This document shows, one piece after another, positions 6,233 to 7,516 of a stretch of DNA of 7,516 nucleotides. Origin of the DNA: Paracoccaceae bacterium (GTDB lineage: Bacteria > Pseudomonadota > Alphaproteobacteria > Rhodobacterales > Rhodobacteraceae); assembly GCA_007121055.1 (NCBI GenBank), contig SKMM01000309.1, forward strand, positions 1 to 7,516, read 5' to 3'. The position numbers and the translations under genes are program-made. The number at the start of each line of letters is the position of its first letter. The first letter of the stretch is position 1. The notes below the pieces were generated by a model. That model was not told the DNA's origin. It made no database searches and worked only from the letters and a program-made list of their open reading frames with translations.

Positions 6233-6371
6233 TCAGCAGCTTCTGGGAACAGGCCATTGAAGACCGTGACGTGCCTGCCAGGGTCGCGGAGTATGCAGTC
6301 AGGACACCCCAGAGAACGGAAAGGTGACTGGACTGGTTTAGCGATGGGCTTTGCCGTGATGTGCGTGACGG
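6233..6371. other. Non-coding gap downstream of the Fic gene
   Basis: Short frames only, none with recognisable motifs. No clear terminator hairpin follows the Fic stop on the minus strand. Together with 5916-6046 and the nitroreductase-like relic it forms a gap of about 450 bases between the TRAP operon promoter and the Fic gene. Nothing else is supportable. Confidence 0.4.
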
Positions 6372-7516
6372 TCAGTCTTCCAGAAACAGGGCCGCATAGG
6401 TGGCCTCGATCTGTGCGACTTCGGCGTCTGAAAGTCTGGCAAATTCCTTCGTTCGCGCGCGCTTGGACAGCGTTCCTTCATTCTGCTTCAGGAAGCTGAA
6501 CAAAAGATCGACGGTCGATGCGGGCATCTCGACGACGGACTCGACGCGCGCCTTGAACTGATCATAGCGCTCCAGGAAGAGGGCTTCTTGCGGCAAATCG
6601 GTCTTGATCGTTTTCTGGACGCATTCGAACAGAAGCTCGGCATGGGGCGTGGCATCGAAGTAGCGATAGAAATCCGCCGTATCGTTGAGGACATCGACGT
6701 TGCCGCTATCGGTCGGCTTCCAAGCGATGCATGGCAGGAGTCGCTCCGAGTAGCTTTCCAGCACGCGCCGATAGTCTTCGATCCGCTCCAGAATGGCCGC
6801 TGACACGGGAAAGACGATGCCCGGAGGATTGAACCCGCGCGATGTCAGGACATGGTGGATCAGGTAACGGTGAATTCGCCCGTTTCCGTCAACAAAGGGA
6901 TGGATGTAGACGAACCCAAAGGCCAGAACGGCAGCAGAAATGACCGGATCAAGGCTGCCTGCATAGCCGCGATCAAACTCGATCAACCCATCCATGAGGG
7001 CGTTCAGGTTATCATGCCGCGCGCTGATATGCTCCGGTAGCGGCATACGGTTTTCATGGTCATGCTCGCCGACGAAGCCGCCTTCGTCCCGGAGGCCGAG
7101 ACGCACGAAGCGATCATCGCCGATGACGATCCGCTGCAACCGCAGGAACTCATCACGGTCGAGCGGGTGCTTTCCGGCTTCGCCAATCGCCTTTCCCCAC
7201 CGCTGGATGCGGTCTTGTGGCGGCGCTTCGCCTTCGATGGCATAGCTCGACTTCGAGTCTTTCAGGAGCAAGAACGCAGCCGTGCGGGCGAGCACGCCTG
7301 ACGAGATGCGCTCGACGACTTCGCGCGCTTGCGCGTCAAGCCTTGCCGCAACGAAGTCTTCCAGCGCCGCCGTGCGGAAGACGAGGGGACAGAAATCCCG
7401 TGTGCCTGGAAGGTTGTTGCGGATGCGGTGCCGGGTCGAGGTAGCGCCTTCGATCGCCCATTGCTGGGTCGGATCGACAATATCGACATAGGTGCCCGAC
7501 TTCGCGGCTGGGAGGT
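6372..7516 (-). CDS. Fic-domain protein with N-terminal inhibitory motif (5' end outside window)
   Basis: 380 codons are visible, ending at TGA 6372-6374; the frame is open to the window edge, so the start is missing. Fic enzymes mostly transfer AMP from ATP to a target hydroxyl. The full active-site motif HPFVDGNGRIHR is at 6867-6902, with the catalytic histidine at visible residue 205. Upstream, SYAIEG (7230-7247) fits the (S/T)xxxE(G/N) self-inhibitory helix, whose glutamate blocks productive ATP binding in class II Fic proteins. A flap-like strand region (ENRMPLPEHI) lies between them. The part before the inhibitory helix reads YVDIVDPTQQWAIEGA and TRDFCPLVFRTAALEDFVAA. The C-terminus (TVDLLFSFLKQNEGTLSKRA) may be a winged-helix-like module. 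A GTG at 7295 is internal valine, since coding text continues above it. The DNA is less GC-rich than the TRAP operon, hinting at acquisition. Target unknown; roles in toxin, stress or phage response are possible but not shown. Confidence 0.92.
   Translation of the reverse strand, partial: LPAAKSGTYVDIVDPTQQWAIEGATSTRHRIRNNLPGTRDFCPLVFRTAALEDFVAARLDAQAREVVERISSGVLARTAAFLLLKDSKSSYAIEGEAPPQDRIQRWGKAIGEAGKHPLDRDEFLRLQRIVIGDDRFVRLGLRDEGGFVGEHDHENRMPLPEHISARHDNLNALMDGLIEFDRGYAGSLDPVISAAVLAFGFVYIHPFVDGNGRIHRYLIHHVLTSRGFNPPGIVFPVSAAILERIEDYRRVLESYSERLLPCIAWKPTDSGNVDVLNDTADFYRYFDATPHAELLFECVQKTIKTDLPQEALFLERYDQFKARVESVVEMPASTVDLLFSFLKQNEGTLSKRARTKEFARLSDAEVAQIEATYAALFLED

Noticed and set aside
1..7516. 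CRISPR array, tRNA, rRNA or riboswitch
   Set aside because: No regularly spaced repeats, cloverleaf or conserved RNA core was seen on either strand by eye.

Overview
The window reads as GC-rich alphaproteobacterial DNA, most likely Rhodobacterales. The clues are the strong G/C third-position bias, the resemblance of the broken helicase to the very long RecQ-type helicases of that group, and the TAXI-TRAP operon. Placement is inference from composition and remembered family sequences; no search was run.

Left part (1-1902) is debris. It opens with the last 44 codons of an unidentified plus-strand gene (1-136). A 22-codon ORF with an excellent ribosome binding site follows (139-207); it may be the cut-off start of a transposase helper gene. 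Positions 316-1526 hold a shattered RecQ-family helicase. The N-terminal motor part and the post-helicase part lie on the minus strand, and a piece of the second motor domain between them (790-1049) is flipped to the plus strand. The DEAH box, the arginine-finger region and most of the long C-terminal half are gone. Positions 1527-1902 hold no convincing gene, only short repeats.

The centre (1903-5915, minus strand) is an intact transport operon in the order regulator, binding protein, permease. A GntR/FadR-type (FCD) repressor overlaps by ATGA the gene for a TAXI-family periplasmic binding protein. After a 145-bp hairpin-rich gap comes a fused 4TM/12TM TRAP permease. A plausible promoter with an imperfect palindrome over its -10 box precedes the regulator, which suggests autoregulation of the whole unit by the imported compound, probably a small carboxylate. 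No catabolic genes are in view.

Right part: 5916-6371 is non-coding except for a short plus-strand stretch (6047-6232) that looks like a fragment of an Acg-like nitroreductase. From 6372 to the window edge runs a minus-strand Fic-domain protein (380 codons visible, N-terminus cut off). It has a full catalytic motif and an upstream self-inhibitory motif, in DNA visibly less GC-rich than the TRAP operon.

Overall the picture is a functional transporter operon set between decayed genes, with an accessory Fic gene next to it. I see no CRISPR array, RNA gene or clear multi-gene defence system.
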